DNA from: Sorex araneus
Lineage: Eukaryota > Chordata > Mammalia > Eulipotyphla > Soricidae
Direction: 5' to 3'
DNA: 64,000 nucleotides
Assembly (NCBI RefSeq): GCF_027595985.1
Contig: NC_073304.1
Span: 45,893,637 to 45,957,636, forward strand
In this document: positions 34,437 through 47,129 of the stretch, in pieces
Position numbering within the stretch: the stretch's first letter is position 1
Layout of the letters: each line of letters starts with the position of its first letter
Notes under the pieces: model-generated
The model's database searches: none
What the model saw: the letters and a program-made list of their open reading frames with translations, nothing else
Told to the model about the DNA's origin: nothing
Translations under genes and position numbers: made by a program

Positions 34437-35000
34437 TGTCGAAGTGCCCTTTATTTCTTCTTTGTTCCTTTTGGACTTTTGGGCTGATTTTCCACTGGTG
34501 TCCTTGATTTGCATTGCTTTTTCATACAGTTTTGGTCTGCAGGTTCCTCCTGGGACCAAAATAATACTGAATTATTAGGGCAGTCATCTGTGACTGCCAC
34601 AGAGGAAAAGTAACCAATTTTGTAAACTGATACCTTGACCTTGCCCCTGAGCGGACAATGCTATAACCAACTTAGCTAACTAGTCACAGACCTAAATAGA
34701 TGAGCTTGGTTGACTGAGGGGAAGCAATAAATTATATTTGTATTGACCTGAGTAAACCTTTTAATTCTTTCCCACATGATATAGTTCACAACAAATTGGG
34801 AAAATGTGGCCGGGAGTCCAGGTAATTGCCCAACTGCACATCAATGGCATGACCTGCAGCTTTGGTTATTTAGACTTTGGTGGACTCAGACTGTTTCATC
34901 ATTTGGAGGGATCGACAGGGCACTTTAACCCCAAGCCGTTGCCTCCTTGCACCTGGAGAGGATTCTTGCCTCCTGTCGCCATATTTGGTGGAAGGGAGGG
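34437..35000 (+). repeat. Possible decayed LTR and leader of an endogenous retrovirus-like element
   Basis: A block starting TGTCGAAGTG and ending GTTCACAACA (near 34794) contains AATAAA and a short U5-like stretch, and is followed by AATTGGGAAAATGTGG, which loosely resembles a primer-binding-site region. No second LTR and no recognisable retroviral protein were seen. Weak call. Confidence 0.25.
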
Positions 35001-35349
35001 GCTGTGATCTCCTTCCTTAAGGAGAGAACACCATCTAGCGTTTGGGGGTCAGGGCCAAATGAGGAGGTCCAAAGGTGGGGCTGCAGTTCTCCTGTCTGTT
35101 ACTCTCTAGGGACCAGATGGAAGATCCTAAGTTTACCCCCTTATACCATTCATTTGCTGGGTGCTGTTGAAGGAAGAGAAAATCTGTAGTCCTTTAGGTG
35201 AGTTCAGATGGTATCTTGGGAGCAGGAGGAACATCAGTTCTCAATATTACTGGAGTTTACAATCGGGGTTACTGTGCACACTTGCAGATGGAATGAGGGC
35301 TTTAGCACTGATGATTTGTCTCACATTGTGCCTAAACATTTTTAAATCT

Positions 35350-35515
35350 TGGGGCCAGAGAGGTAATGCAGCAGGCATTGCTTTACCTGTGGCTGACCCC
35401 GATTCCATCCTGGTATTACATATGGTTCCTCAAGCCCTGACAGGAGTGGTCTGTGAGCATCAGAGCCAGGAGTAAACCCTGAGAACCGCTGGGTGTGCTT
35501 CCCCCAACCACCTCA
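35350..35515 (+). mobile_element. SINE
   Basis: GGGGCCAGAGAGGTAATGC, CATATGGTTCCTCAAGCCC, AGAGCCAGGAGTAAACCC, GGGTGTGC; C-rich rather than A-rich tail. Confidence 0.7.
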
Positions 35516-35519
35516 CCTC

Positions 35520-36265
35520 CCCCCACCCCCATTAACATTTCTAAATCGGAATGACTTAGATGAGATAAACTCCTGCTTCATCTCCACATTTAAAATACCT
35601 GTTTAGAAAGAATCCCTTAGTGGCCCTCATGTTCGTGACCCCTGCTAAGTTCATACAGAAGAAAAGAAACAGTTTTTCTAATATTCCTTCATTTTCTGCC
35701 CACATGGAGTCAGTGTATGACATTATTAAATGCCTGTCTCAGCTCCTCACCTTTTCTCTCTCTGTTGTTGCTATTGCTGCCATGATTGGTTGCACACAAG
35801 CCCAACTTCATGCTTGTACATTTAGTTGTGGGGATAGAATATCAGGTTGCAGTACTAGGACTTTGGCTGTTCACTGAGATTTTCACTCTTTTAGTTTTTG
35901 TGCTTACATATGTAACTATAAAAACTTGTTAAAAAAACATACTTAAAATTGTCCTAAATCTTAGCTTGAAACTCCTGTGCATCCTTCTAGTTGTGATACT
36001 AGGTACATGTGGGGCACCAAGGATTTAATCTCATAACCATATGCTTATATGGCCACTGTGCTATATTCCAGGTCTATACTTACCTTTTATTAAAATTTCC
36101 TCATCTTCTCTTTCCACCCATGTTAATTTAGCTCTTCCCCTAACTGAGCAAGAATTAGAGATGGATTCATTGAGCCATGTACCTCTCACATTAGTTCTTT
36201 TGCTTGAACACTTAAACAAAACTTTTAAAATCCTGTCAATTTTTTCCTTCTTCCTTCCTTTCTTT
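35520..36265. other. Desert sequence, no gene seen
   Basis: No supportable gene or repeat. Confidence 0.35.
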
Positions 36266-36269
36266 TTTA

Positions 36270-36416
36270 TTTGTGAGCCACACTTGATGGTGCTCAGGAT
36301 TTACTCCTGGCTCTGAGCTCAGGGACTAGACCTGGCAGTGCTCAGGGGACCACATGGAGTGTAGGGCATCAAACTTGGGTTAATCACAAGTGCCCTATGC
36401 TCTATACTATCACTGT
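36270..36416 (-). mobile_element. SINE
   Basis: GAGCCACACTTGATGGTGCTCAGG, TTACTCCTGGCTCTGAGC, GGGGACCACATGGAGTG, head end TATACTATCACTG. Confidence 0.7.
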
Positions 36417-36594
36417 GACAGACGTCCTGTTATTTTTTTACATAAGAATTTACTAAGCTATTGATAAATAAATCTTTCCTGTACTCCTCTAATTTAAAAG
36501 TCCACATTGTTGTGAACTGCTGATATGATCTACCTCTTACGATCCTTTAGCATTCACTTCTACTATCAACAGGCAACTTTTCATTTTGAGCTCT

Positions 36595-36750
36595 ACCATT
36601 TTTATTGATGTACTGTGATTTATGATACTGTCAGTGATAATTTTATTCTCACATGGTTCTAGCATGATAGATACCTAGCACTAGAGTGTCTACCAGTGTC
36701 CCATTACCTTCAACCAATGTTCCAAGAATCCTCTCCATCTCACCCCTCTT
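36595..36750 (-). mobile_element. Old L1 3'UTR-like fragment
   Basis: ATTGATGTACTGTGATTTATG...GTGTCCCATTACCTTCAACC...CCATCTCACCCC resembles the complement of the L1 3' end, heavily decayed. Confidence 0.3.
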
Positions 36751-36759
36751 TCCTAGGTA

Positions 36760-37220
36760 AGCTCAGTTCGGTAGGAAAAAAAAAATCACCATAAGACATT
36801 TTGGGGAAATATGTTGGTAAAAATGGCAGGCAGATATAATCTGGATTGTTGATTCATTTTTTTAGTATCAGGTAATAGACAACCGCCACTGGTGGAATGA
36901 ATGAAGTTGCTAAGTTTCACTGGAAAGAAAGGATAAATGGATAAGATACATCTAGGTGCATAAAATACTTTGGAATCTTGGTATTGCATATTTTTCTCTT
37001 AGAGTTTAGAACTTACATGCTTTGAAAAATCAAAACAAAAATATTTTGTGTAAAACATAAAATAAGTAGGGAGTTTTAGTAATAACCAAATTTAAAAGAA
37101 AAAAGGGGGAGAGAGAGCAAACAATGTTATCACATTTAACTTTCTCATTTTGGCAAGATGTAAAGGTTGGTGATGATCTCTATTTGCAAGAATGTGAGAA
37201 TACTGAGTGTAGAAGTGCTA
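36760..37220. other. Desert sequence, no gene seen
   Basis: No supportable feature. Confidence 0.35.
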
Positions 37221-37225
37221 CAAGT

Positions 37226-37388
37226 TTGAGCCAGTGAGATAGTATAGGAGGGAAGACACTTGTGTTGCTTAGGCTTGTGATAGGCCATAATCCAGGATTA
37301 ATCCCCAGCACCAAAAATGGTCCTCTGAGCACATAGATAGGAGTACCTTCTGAATACCACCAATTGTGGCCCCAGAATAAAAAAAACT
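37226..37388 (+). mobile_element. Diverged SINE
   Basis: GAGCCAGTGAGATAGTATAGG, GGATTAATCCCCAGCACC, GGTCCTCTGAGCACATAG, A-rich tail. Confidence 0.6.
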
Positions 37389-37589
37389 TACAACAATTTC
37401 TGGGAAGCAACTTGATACTAGACACAATATCAATCAGTCAATTAATCTATCCGTCTACTTATTTTAATGCTCCCAAGTGCTGCTAAAAAGGCTTGGGCTC
37501 CCCTTCTAGTGATTCTCAGCCAACTGGGACTATTGCTCATGTTTAAATTTGAGGTTGTGATGCTTCTGGGCTTTCTGTGCAGAGGGTTC

Positions 37590-37762
37590 TCTGGGCTACC
37601 CTGGCCATACTCAGGGGGACTTCAGAGCTACACTTCATGGGGCTTGCAAGTCTCCAAGTCTGCACCCCGTGATACTAGGGGACAATGCTGTACTGGAGAG
37701 GGAACTGGAGTTTGCTGCATGTAAGGCATATACCTGAACCTCTGTATTATTTCTTCATCCTG
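37590..37762 (-). mobile_element. Strongly decayed SINE
   Basis: Only the right end is readable (GCTGCATGTAAGGCATATACC...TTATTTCTTCATCC as head complement); the body is uncertain. Confidence 0.3.
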
Positions 37763-37769
37763 GGGCATC

Positions 37770-38420
37770 AAAATTTTAAATTATACTTCTAGAACTAGTC
37801 TCAAGTGCTCCACAAATTTCCTTAGCATTGCAAATCATTGGAGAAAAAGTCAAGATTTAAATGCCTATCAGTAAGATGGATCAAAATCATTACTGTTCCT
37901 ATTATGAAACTTTATGTTGCCATTAAAAAGAAAGAGTTGTAGCTGAATTAATGGCATAAAAATATTTTAATATATTGATAATTAAAAAACTCAAAGACAA
38001 CTAACGTAGAGCAATTTTATCAATATTAATTATTTAAATGTCTGTAGATATGGCAATATTTACTAACATGGTTAAAAGGAAATTCTCAGAAATAAAAGTT
38101 GGTCAATTTTTCTAATTTAGGGAAACTTTCCTTAGTCTTTTATAAAGATTAAACTTTTTCATTGTATTCTTCTTATAATTAAGGGGGAAAATGACAAAAA
38201 ATACTTCTTAGGGCCAAGACATATACTTAAAGAGTTGTACTTTAACACCCAGTCTCTAAACTATTGGCTTATTCAAATACCTTAAGTTTTATGTATAGCT
38301 CTTGTCATGCAGAATATTACTGAGTTCACAATACATCTGTAACTCCCCTTTAATAAATCTGAGGTACTTAACTAGTGACCTATTCGATTACTAATATTCA
38401 CATTGTCTTTTTGTGCTGTT
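37770..38420. other. AT-rich desert, no gene seen
   Basis: No supportable feature. Confidence 0.35.
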
Positions 38421-38424
38421 GCCT

Positions 38425-38588
38425 TTTGGGGGGACCACACCCAGAAGGTGTGCAGGTTAGTCTTAGTTAGCTCTGTGCTTGAGAATTGTTTCAGGTGGTG
38501 CTCAGAAGACCATTTAGTGGCAGGGATCGAATCCAACCTCCTGCATGTAGAGCATGGGCCCAGCACACTGAACTACCGCTCCAGCCCC
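38425..38588 (-). mobile_element. Diverged SINE
   Basis: GGGACCACACCCAGAAGG, GTGGTGCTCAGAAGACC, GGATCGAATCC, CTACCGCTCCAGCCCC. Confidence 0.7.
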
Positions 38589-38982
38589 TAAACATTATCA
38601 GTGAAGATGAGTATAGCGGGCTGAATTCTATCTTCCTAAACTATGACTATTTGGAGAAAGGGTCTTTAAAGGATAAAAAAAAATTGAAATAAGTCATCAG
38701 AAAAGGCCAATCTGAAGTGACTCCTGTCCTTATTAGAGCAGAAAATTTCAGTGAAGATATGTGCAGAGGATAGACATGGCAATAACACAGGGAGCAGACA
38801 GCCACGTCCAGCCAAGGAGGTCTCAGAAATAACTAAGCCTGGGTGGTCAAACTGAATTCAAGCCTCCATACTGGTAAGTGGATACATTTCTGGGTTAAAC
38901 CACTCATGTGACACTTTTATGGCAGCACTAAAACATTAATAAAAATGAATCTCTACCCTCTTCAATTATTATTACATTCACT

Positions 38983-39228
38983 TTATCACTGTCATCCCGT
39001 TGCTCATCAATTTGCTCGAGCAGGCACCAGTAACGTCTCCATTACGAGACTTGTTGTTACTGTTTTTTGGCATATCGAATACACCACGGGTAGCTTGCCA
39101 GGCTCTGCCATGTGTGCAGGATACTCTCAGTAGCTTGCCAGGTTCTCTGAGAGGGATGGAGGAATTGAACCCGGATCAGCTTCATGTAAGGCAAACGCCC
39201 TACCTGCTGTGCTATTGCTCCGGTGCCA
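38983..39228 (-). mobile_element. Full-length composite SINE
   Basis: Left end is the RTE-like tail complement (TATCACTGTCATCCCGTTGC), then the RTE-leader-like middle (GGCATATCGAATAC, GGTAGCTTGCCAGGCTCTGC), then the SOR-like head complement (GAATTGAACCCGGATCAGC to GCTATTGCTCC). Confidence 0.8.
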
Positions 39229-39239
39229 TATATACATGT

Positions 39240-41320
39240 ATGTATGGAGTTGTTCTGCAATTTCAGTTCAATTCAAGTATCAAAGTAGGATAGAAATATT
39301 GTTTCAATCAGCACAGTATATTTTGTAAAATGAAAGGACCTACTGTTTTGTTCAATGAATTGGTTTTGTGTATATGACTTTTCATAGACCTCCTACAGGG
39401 GAGGTAAAATCACAGGTCAGAGAATTTTAAAAATGGGAATAAGGTAAACTGTTTCACCTAATATATTCATAAAGTGGTGGACCTTAAAATTTGTAGTAAA
39501 AAATGCAGCCCATATGGTAAATTTTGTTTATTAATATATAAATGTTAGATAAAGCTTATAAAATTGTACTATAAAGGTTTATTTGTAAATGAAGACTTTA
39601 ATTTTACCAAAGGTATGGCGACTCCTTGATGGTTACAAAGTATGAAATCCTCTGGAAAAAAATTCACTTTTAGTTAACATGTGTTGGATCTAATGTATTT
39701 ACAGGAAATGTTTCCATTTAAGACCATTGATACATTAATAGTTTCCAGGCACATTTTATGACAGGGCCTAAGTTTGTTCTCTTTTGAACAACTAGGAAAG
39801 GATGTTTTTAAAGTAAGCACTTAGATTTGCCTGGATCTCATTTATAAAGCATGGGTCTTCACTGCAAATGTTTCAGAAATCAGACTATGCCCTGGAGTAG
39901 TGAATTCCCCAGAGATTACCAAAGCATCTTCCACACCGTTTCCCTTGACTGTCACTCAAACTGCCACAGTCTCCTGTACCCCTGTGTGTTCTTTCTTGGA
40001 AAGTGGCAAGAAGATACAGACATGGATGTCCCTCCACAGTTTCAAATTATTATTCACACCTAGCATCATTGGCAGGGCTTTACTTTCATAGTTCTTTGGA
40101 AAAATCATAAAGCCATTGACAAGAGGACTGTTTTAAAGCCCTCTGCTCATTCCATCCTGGAGTTGACTGAGAGGGTTTTTATTTGTTTATTTGTTTTGGT
40201 TTTGGTGCTGTTTTTTAGCAGCATTGTAAGACTTCTGATGAACTAGGTGATCTAATTGGGTGGAAGGAATCTGAGTCTACTCTCAAAATCAAATTGCTGT
40301 TGACCTGAATTCTTTTGTTTTCCAGTGTGTAGCTGAAGCCCCCTAGTGGCCAGGTGACCCCAACCAGGTGCTGGGTGCCCCCTCCCCTAGGGTGAAGACC
40401 TTGTGATGTTAGCTTTTCTCCCTAGAACTCTCTGAACTATAAGAGAAGACCACTGGGTTCTCAACAGGAGTCCTGTCTTTAACCCTGCAGGCTTTCCCAG
40501 GAAGAGAGGCCAGCGACTTCTCCTGCTGAGATGGCCTTTAACTTGGTCTTTCAAGTTGGCAAGAGTTCTCTCTACTGTCCGTGCAGACTGAAAACTCATT
40601 AAGGTTCCGAGAGCTTCCAGCCGGGCTTCTCAGGTCCCCTTCGTTGCTTTTGGTGTCTAACCTGCCTGCACAATCTCAGAGGGAGGGGATGAAGTCCAGA
40701 AAGTTTAGGCAGCACAAATGTAATAAAGTCACTCTCACGTGATTTGGGTACTTGTACTTGTCTGGGTAAAATGAAGTCCCTCACCCCCACCCCACCACCT
40801 AAATTTTACAATCTAAACTGTTCCCCAAGAGGGAACCCGTGTATCCCTCTTTTATTTTATGCCCATATGGCTCCACTGAGTGTAAGACCACTTATAAATA
40901 CGTGATCAGGGATTTCGTTTTCTCTGTGTCCTCAGTGACTGGAAAGGTGTCAGGTACACATTAGGAAACTCATTGCACTAGAATAAATGAAAAACATATG
41001 GAAATGAGGCTGATTTGATGTTTCTCTGTGTGGGATAAGAGCTTCTAAATTGTACAATATGCATATTCTCAAACTTTTAGATTCAGGTACTTCTTATAGT
41101 ATATAAGATGTGTATTGAGCACTTGGAGGTGGCAAAAAAAGTCTTCAGAGTACAAACTCCTGTTTCCAACAAAGAACGGAGAGTCAAGTGGCAAGTGTGT
41201 ACACAATACTGCGCTGGACACCATGCCCTTTCCCCTGGTCCCAACTCCATTCCCTGACAAGCTTTTAGCACTCATTCTCTGCTGGTAGTGCCTCTTTCTC
41301 CCCCTCTGTCTCTCCTCTCT
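39240..41320. other. Desert sequence, no gene seen
   Basis: Mostly unique and AT-rich. Short frames such as 40387-40599 (-) lack splice or homology support. CT-rich sequence lies at 41290-41330. Confidence 0.35.
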
Positions 41321-41335
41321 TCCTCTCTCTTTTTT

Positions 41336-41562
41336 GGCATTTGCCTTGCACGAAGCTGACCTGGGTTCGATTTCTCCATCCTTGTCGGAGAGCCCGACAA
41401 GCTATGAGAGTACCCTGCCCACATGGCAGAGCCTGACAAGCTCCCCATGGAGTATTCGATATGCCCAAAACAGTAACAACAGGTCTCACAATGGAGACGT
41501 TACTGGTGCCCGCTTGAGCAAATCGATGAACTATGGGAGTACAGTGCTACTTTAGTGATAAT
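41336..41562 (+). mobile_element. Composite SINE, head truncated
   Basis: Starts inside the head (GGCATTTGCCTTGCACG), keeps GGGTTCGATTTCTCC, CCCGACAAGCTATGAGAG, GAGTATTCGATATGCC and the tail AATGGAGACGTTACTGGTGC. A pyrimidine-rich run replaces the missing 5' end. Confidence 0.75.
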
Positions 41563-41569
41563 GTCTTGG

Positions 41570-42180
41570 TTTAAGTGGTGGTTCTTCAGAGGAATATCCT
41601 TCTTGCTGTCCTCTGCATCTGCTTTGTCCTCTCCTTCCATGAGTTTCAATATCTCCAAAGTCATTTAAAATTGCAGATAATTTATAACTGGTAATAAGCT
41701 CTCAATGCACTTGAAGTTCTAAAATTTTTAGATATCTAGGACAGCCTATATCATCTGGTCCAGTTTTTAATATGCATTTCCTTCCAAAATACAGAATTCC
41801 TTCTACTTCCTTTGATCATCAACTATCATAGGGCTTCTTTAGGTGCCTCTGGTTTAGTAGATTTGGCATGTATAATTTTTTTTTAAATCCGGTTTGTGCC
41901 TCACCAATATCTTTGGGTAGCTTCTGCAAATTCTTCACATATCAACCTAATATCACTTACAATGAGAAGCTGTGCTGAATGCTCCCACACTGGATTAAGA
42001 GCCCCTATTACATAGTCTGAAACCCTCAATAGCAGTACAAATCACCTTCTGTGATTAGTAGTTCTAATTAATAGCACTAATCATCTTCTGTTGTCTTCTG
42101 TGAATTGTATGTTTATTCAGTAGCTGTCTCTGCTAGACTAAGCCTCCATGAAATCAGGGATTATGTGCATCTCTTATTCT
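41570..42180. other. Desert sequence, no gene seen
   Basis: No supportable feature. Confidence 0.35.
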
Positions 42181-42197
42181 GTAGTCCTTGATTTTTA

Positions 42198-42371
42198 TTG
42201 CTTTTACATTGCTTTGGGCCACATCCAGCGATGTTCAGGGGTTATTTCTGGCTCTTCATTCAGGAATCATTTTTGGCAGTGCTCAGGGGACCACATCAGA
42301 TGCTGGGAACTAAACCAGAATTGGCTACAAGTAAGGTAAACACCTTACCATTGTACTGTAGCTCTGGCCCC
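42198..42371 (-). mobile_element. SINE with clear target-site duplication
   Basis: AGTCCTTGATTTTTA at 42183-42197 and 42372-42386 (15 bp, exact). The body is diverged (CATCCAGCGATGTTCAGGGG, GGGGACCACATCAGATGC). Confidence 0.85.
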
Positions 42372-42499
42372 AGTCCTTGATTTTTAATATGATGGTTTGA
42401 ATTGGTAAACTCTCAATGTATATACTTTGGATGCACTAATAAAATGGGAATTAAGACAAACATTGAAAGACAAATGTCAGAAAGTATTTTATAAGCATA

Positions 42500-42705
42500 A
42501 GAATAGAGGCATACTGTCACAGAGGTGGGGGATGGGGAGTGGTGGGAGAGATACTGGGAATATTGGGAATATTGGTGGTGGAGAATGGACACAGGTGGAG
42601 GGATGGTACTGGATTTGTATGACTGAAACATAAGCAGGAAAGTTTGAAAGTCTGTAACTGTACCTCACAGTGATTGTCCCCAAAAATAATTTTTTTTTTA
42701 AAAAG
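42500..42705 (+). mobile_element. L1 3'UTR end
   Basis: GGTGGTGGAGAATGGACACAG, GTATGACTGAAACATAAGC, CACAGTGATTGTCCCC and an A-rich end. Confidence 0.65.
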
Positions 42706-42719
42706 AGTAGAGGCATTAA

Positions 42720-43570
42720 TGGTGCATCAAGAATGTGGAGAGAAAGGAGGATGGAAAGGAGGAGAGAGGTAAAAAGGGAAAATTGGGAGTTTGGAGGGAG
42801 AAAAAGAGAGAGGAAAAGAGAGAAAAAATGATTGAGAAGGAGTGAGGAAGAGAGAAATATTATCTTGAGTTTTCCAGGGAAAATTTTATAGCCCAAATCC
42901 CCAAATTATCTTGGACCTTTTCAGATGGTGATGGTTTAAAGAGATAAAGAAACATGGGGGCGGGGGGAGGGAATCAGAAGCAAAGGCATAAAGCTAGGCA
43001 AGATAGAATAAATTTGAAAACTAATAAGTGCTCCAGTTGACTTGTGAATAAGATAAATTCTGGGGAGGTAGAGAAGTTTGAGAAATAGATGGAAGAGGAA
43101 GGCAAGTGATTTAGAGCCAAAGGAACTTAAATTTTTAATTTTTAGCTCATTCTGGGCAGTGTCCTGAGTGACTTGATCTAGCTTTTATGTGCTGAGAGAT
43201 CATTGGCCACCCAAAACTGCTGGGAAGATTACAGCCAACTTTGTAAGAGACCTGAGTGCTAAATCTCAAGTCATCCCAGTGGGAATAAAAAGAGAAAAGT
43301 GAATGTGAACCTACAATGACAAAAGGAGCATTTGATAACTGGTTTCATGCAAAGGCAACCCAGAGAGATCAGGACAAGATGAGTCTTAGAATCAAACCCT
43401 AAAGGCAAGGTCAACAGTTGTTGGGCAACAATTTCAGAATAACTCCTTATTCGAATTCCAGTGGGAAGTGGATGCATTCATCCAAGGTCCATGCCACAAA
43501 AACTGCAAGAATTCATCCATTAGACGAATATTCCCCAGTAGGATCGATCGGCTCTATTGGCACTTTTCTC
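42720..43570. other. Purine-rich then unique sequence, no gene seen
   Basis: 42725-42860 is G/A-rich low complexity; the rest shows nothing recognisable. Confidence 0.4.
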
Positions 43571-43574
43571 GTTT

Positions 43575-43740
43575 TAAAAAAAAATATTTTATTGAATCAC
43601 TGTGAAAAGCACAGCTACAAAGTTCTTTATGACTGGATTTCAGTCATAATGTTCCACACCTGTCTTTTTCACCTGTGTACATTTCCCACCACCAGTGTTC
43701 CCAGTTTCCCTCCAAGACACTTTCCTCCTTATGAGCAATT
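43575..43740 (-). mobile_element. L1 3'UTR fragment
   Basis: ATTTTATTGAATCACTGTGA, GGATTTCAGTCATAATGTTCC and ACATTTCCCACCACCAGTG are the complement of the L1 end. Confidence 0.7.
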
Positions 43741-43779
43741 GTTGAGGTGGATTATAAGCAAACTTTTAGACTTATGATT

Positions 43780-43801
43780 TTATATATATATATATATATG
43801 T
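43780..43801 (+). repeat. (TA)n microsatellite
   Basis: Simple TA run. Confidence 0.85.
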
Positions 43802-43809
43802 ATAAATTC

Positions 43810-45075
43810 TCTTCTTTTCCCAGTCAGTTGTTATGGTTCATTCCATTTCACAGGTAGGCAGGAGGCTCGAAAATAACTATTTCACATTTACTGTGTAAAC
43901 TAGTGATTCAGTGTGTTGCTTTAGAACCAGATATGTGTGGTTTTACTTCACTTGAGGAATTCAGTAAAGAACATACTTCATGTCAGCAGAAACTGTCGTA
44001 AATCTATACAGAGAAGGGCATGAGTGAAAGCTCCTTTTAAAATCACATGGCTGCGTGGAATTTATTTCCTCTGAGAAATGATCCCATGGGATGATTTTGA
44101 GAAGGGATACCATTGTCATCTTTTGCTTCTGTACTATTTTGCCCCCTGAGTTGACTCTTCCAGATTAGGAAACAACTGAAGAAGAAAGTAAAATGTAAGG
44201 AGTTGTTCTTTTGCTTTGTATGCAAGAGGTATGTGTGTTCCTGCTAGACCTACACTCTTGGGGAAGCTTGCCAGAAAAAACAAACAAGGCAGCAATGGCC
44301 TACACTTCTTCTCCTGCACAATGGCTGAGCTTCTGTATCTGGCCCTATGTACATAAACTATGTGTCCCTGGATAGAAAGTCTTCCAGAAGCACAGGAACA
44401 TGGACACAGAAGTTGGAAAGAAATCATTTTTGTAAGTGGTAAAGAAATACTGATAGTTGAGTATTTCAAGTTGGATGGAGATTGAGCTTTTTAAAAATGT
44501 TCATAAGGAGTATTTTTTGGCTATGCAGGTTTTAGCTCAGAAAAATTGGTGCTATTGAGATTAAGTGGAAGGAGATCAATATTAAGTGGAAGTCCCCAGA
44601 TGGAAAGATTTCTGTAGGAGATACCAGCCCAGCTTGACACAATGGGATCAGCAGGCTGGCAGAAACTCTGATTGCTTTGCTATAAATTGTGTGACTTCCA
44701 CAAACTGGAAAAAAACATATAGTTTATTTATTTTTCTGAATGGATTGTTGCAGGTTCTTCTAAGGAATCCTTAGCATTTCTTTGCAAATCATGGCCTTGA
44801 TTTGTAAAAGGGGAAATATTCTTGAACATGCATGATGTTAGAAACGAAGTTAGGACTTCTGATTTTTACTTTTTGCATTCAGCATGCAGAATTTTCCCTG
44901 GAAATGAAGAACTCCACTTGTTGTTGAAATGCCAAGCATTTCAGATTGTCACAAGGACATTTACTTAATAGTCTTTAAAACATGTTTTTGTTTTATTTCT
45001 ATCCTAAATTAAACCATTCTGTGTATGTGTATGGGTATGCACACTCTCTAATCTCTGACATTTATCTTATTTTGT
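43810..45075. other. Desert sequence, no gene seen
   Basis: No supportable gene or repeat. Confidence 0.35.
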
Positions 45076-45097
45076 TTGACTTAAGAAGACTTTTTTT

Positions 45098-45261
45098 CTT
45101 TTTGGGTCACACCCGGTCATGCACAGGGGTTACGCCTGGCTCATGCACTCAGGAATTACTCCTCGAGGTGCTCGGGGGACCATATGGGATGCTGGGAATC
45201 AAACCCAGATCGGCTGCATGCAAGGCAAATGCCCTACCTGTTGTGCTATTGCTCCAGCCCC
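45098..45261 (-). mobile_element. SOR-type SINE (first of a pair at one target)
   Basis: Near consensus. The target sequence CTTAAGAAGACTTTT precedes it (45080-45094) and CTTAAAAAGACTTTT follows it at 45262-45276. Confidence 0.88.
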
Positions 45262-45276
45262 CTTAAAAAGACTTTT

Positions 45277-45461
45277 TTTTTTTTTTTTTTTTTTTTTTGC
45301 TTTTTGGGTCACACCTGGCGATGTACAGGGGTTACTCCTGGCTCTGCACTCAGGAATTACCCCTGGCCGTGCTCAGGGGACCATATGGGATGCTGGGATT
45401 TGAACCCGGGTCGGCCGCGTGCAAGGCAAATGCCCTACCCGCTGTGCTATCTCTCCAGCCC
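45277..45461 (-). mobile_element. SOR-type SINE (second of the pair)
   Basis: Begins with a T-run (complement of the tail) and is near consensus with retained CpGs. The third copy of CTTAAAAAGACTTTT is at 45462-45476. Confidence 0.9.
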
Positions 45462-45479
45462 CTTAAAAAGACTTTTGAG

Positions 45480-46000
45480 GCTATTTGTCATGCTTAGTGA
45501 TCAATGCTCAGGGACCACTTTTCCCAGAGTACACGGATCTTGGAACTGAGGCTGCCACCCTGGTTTAATAGCAGCCTGAGCATTCCTTCTGGCTAGGAGT
45601 TTTAATATCTCCTTTGGTGAGTAAAACTAGAAAACCTTCTCCCTCTAATTTATAGGTGCCACTTTGTGGGGAGGAAAAACTAAAAGTACACACCTGAGAT
45701 CAGATTTAGACTTTCTAACTTTGATAGAAACTGAGGGAGTAGTAGAGCAAGGTTTTGTCTGGTGCCATTGTATCCCCTAGTTCACAGAGTGTTTGGCCTT
45801 TTGTCTTAACTCAAACTTGCCTATTCGCAGGACTCTTTCTACTGGGATAGTTCAGGGTAGACTGCTTGTGCAGATCCTGTGTCCTCCCCACTTACTGTTT
45901 CACCTTTAAGAGAGCTCTGCTCTCTGCTCTACACTGGACCTGCCTATATTCTTCATTTGATCTTGTTTCACTCACTTTCCACTGATATCTGTCCATGAAT
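45480..46000. other. Unique sequence, no gene seen
   Basis: No supportable feature. Confidence 0.35.
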
Positions 46001-46002
46001 GG

Positions 46003-46697
<695 letters not shown>

Positions 46698-46713
46698 ATA
46701 TTTTGTTTGGCTT

Positions 46714-46962
46714 GGCTGGAGCGATAGCACAACGGGTAGGGCATTTGCCTTGGACGCAGCTGACCCGGATTTGATTTCTCCGTCCTTCTTGGAGAGCCCG
46801 GCAAGCTACCGAGAATATCCAGCCTGCATGGCAGAGCTTGGCAAGCTATCCATGACGTATTTGATATGCCAAAAACAGCAACAACAAGTCTCACAATGGA
46901 GGTATTACTGGTGCCTGCTAGAGCACATCAATGAACAACAGGGACAACAGTGCTACTGTGCA
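46714..46962 (+). mobile_element. Full-length composite SINE
   Basis: GGCTGGAGCGATAGCACAAC head, GGAGAGCCCGGCAAGCTACC middle, CACAATGGAGGTATTACTGG and GAACAACAGGGACAACAGTG tail. Confidence 0.8.
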
Positions 46963-47121
46963 TTGGGGCCATACACACCCATGTTCCTGCTTACTCCTGG
47001 TTCTGTACTCAGGGATCACTCCTGGTGGTGGTTGGGAGTCAATATAGGTTGCCAGGGATTGAACCCAGGCCAGCCACATGCAGGGCAAACACCCTACTCA
47101 CTGTACTATATCTCTGGTCCC
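46963..47121 (-). mobile_element. Diverged SINE
   Basis: GCTTACTCCTGGTTCTGTAC, GTTGCCAGGGATTGAACCC, ATATCTCTGGTCCC; abuts the composite SINE. Confidence 0.7.
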
Positions 47122-47129
47122 TTAATTTT

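Noticed and set aside
44134-44469. 111-codon minus-strand frame
   Set aside because: No recognisable domain, no splice context and ordinary AT-rich composition; consistent with chance.
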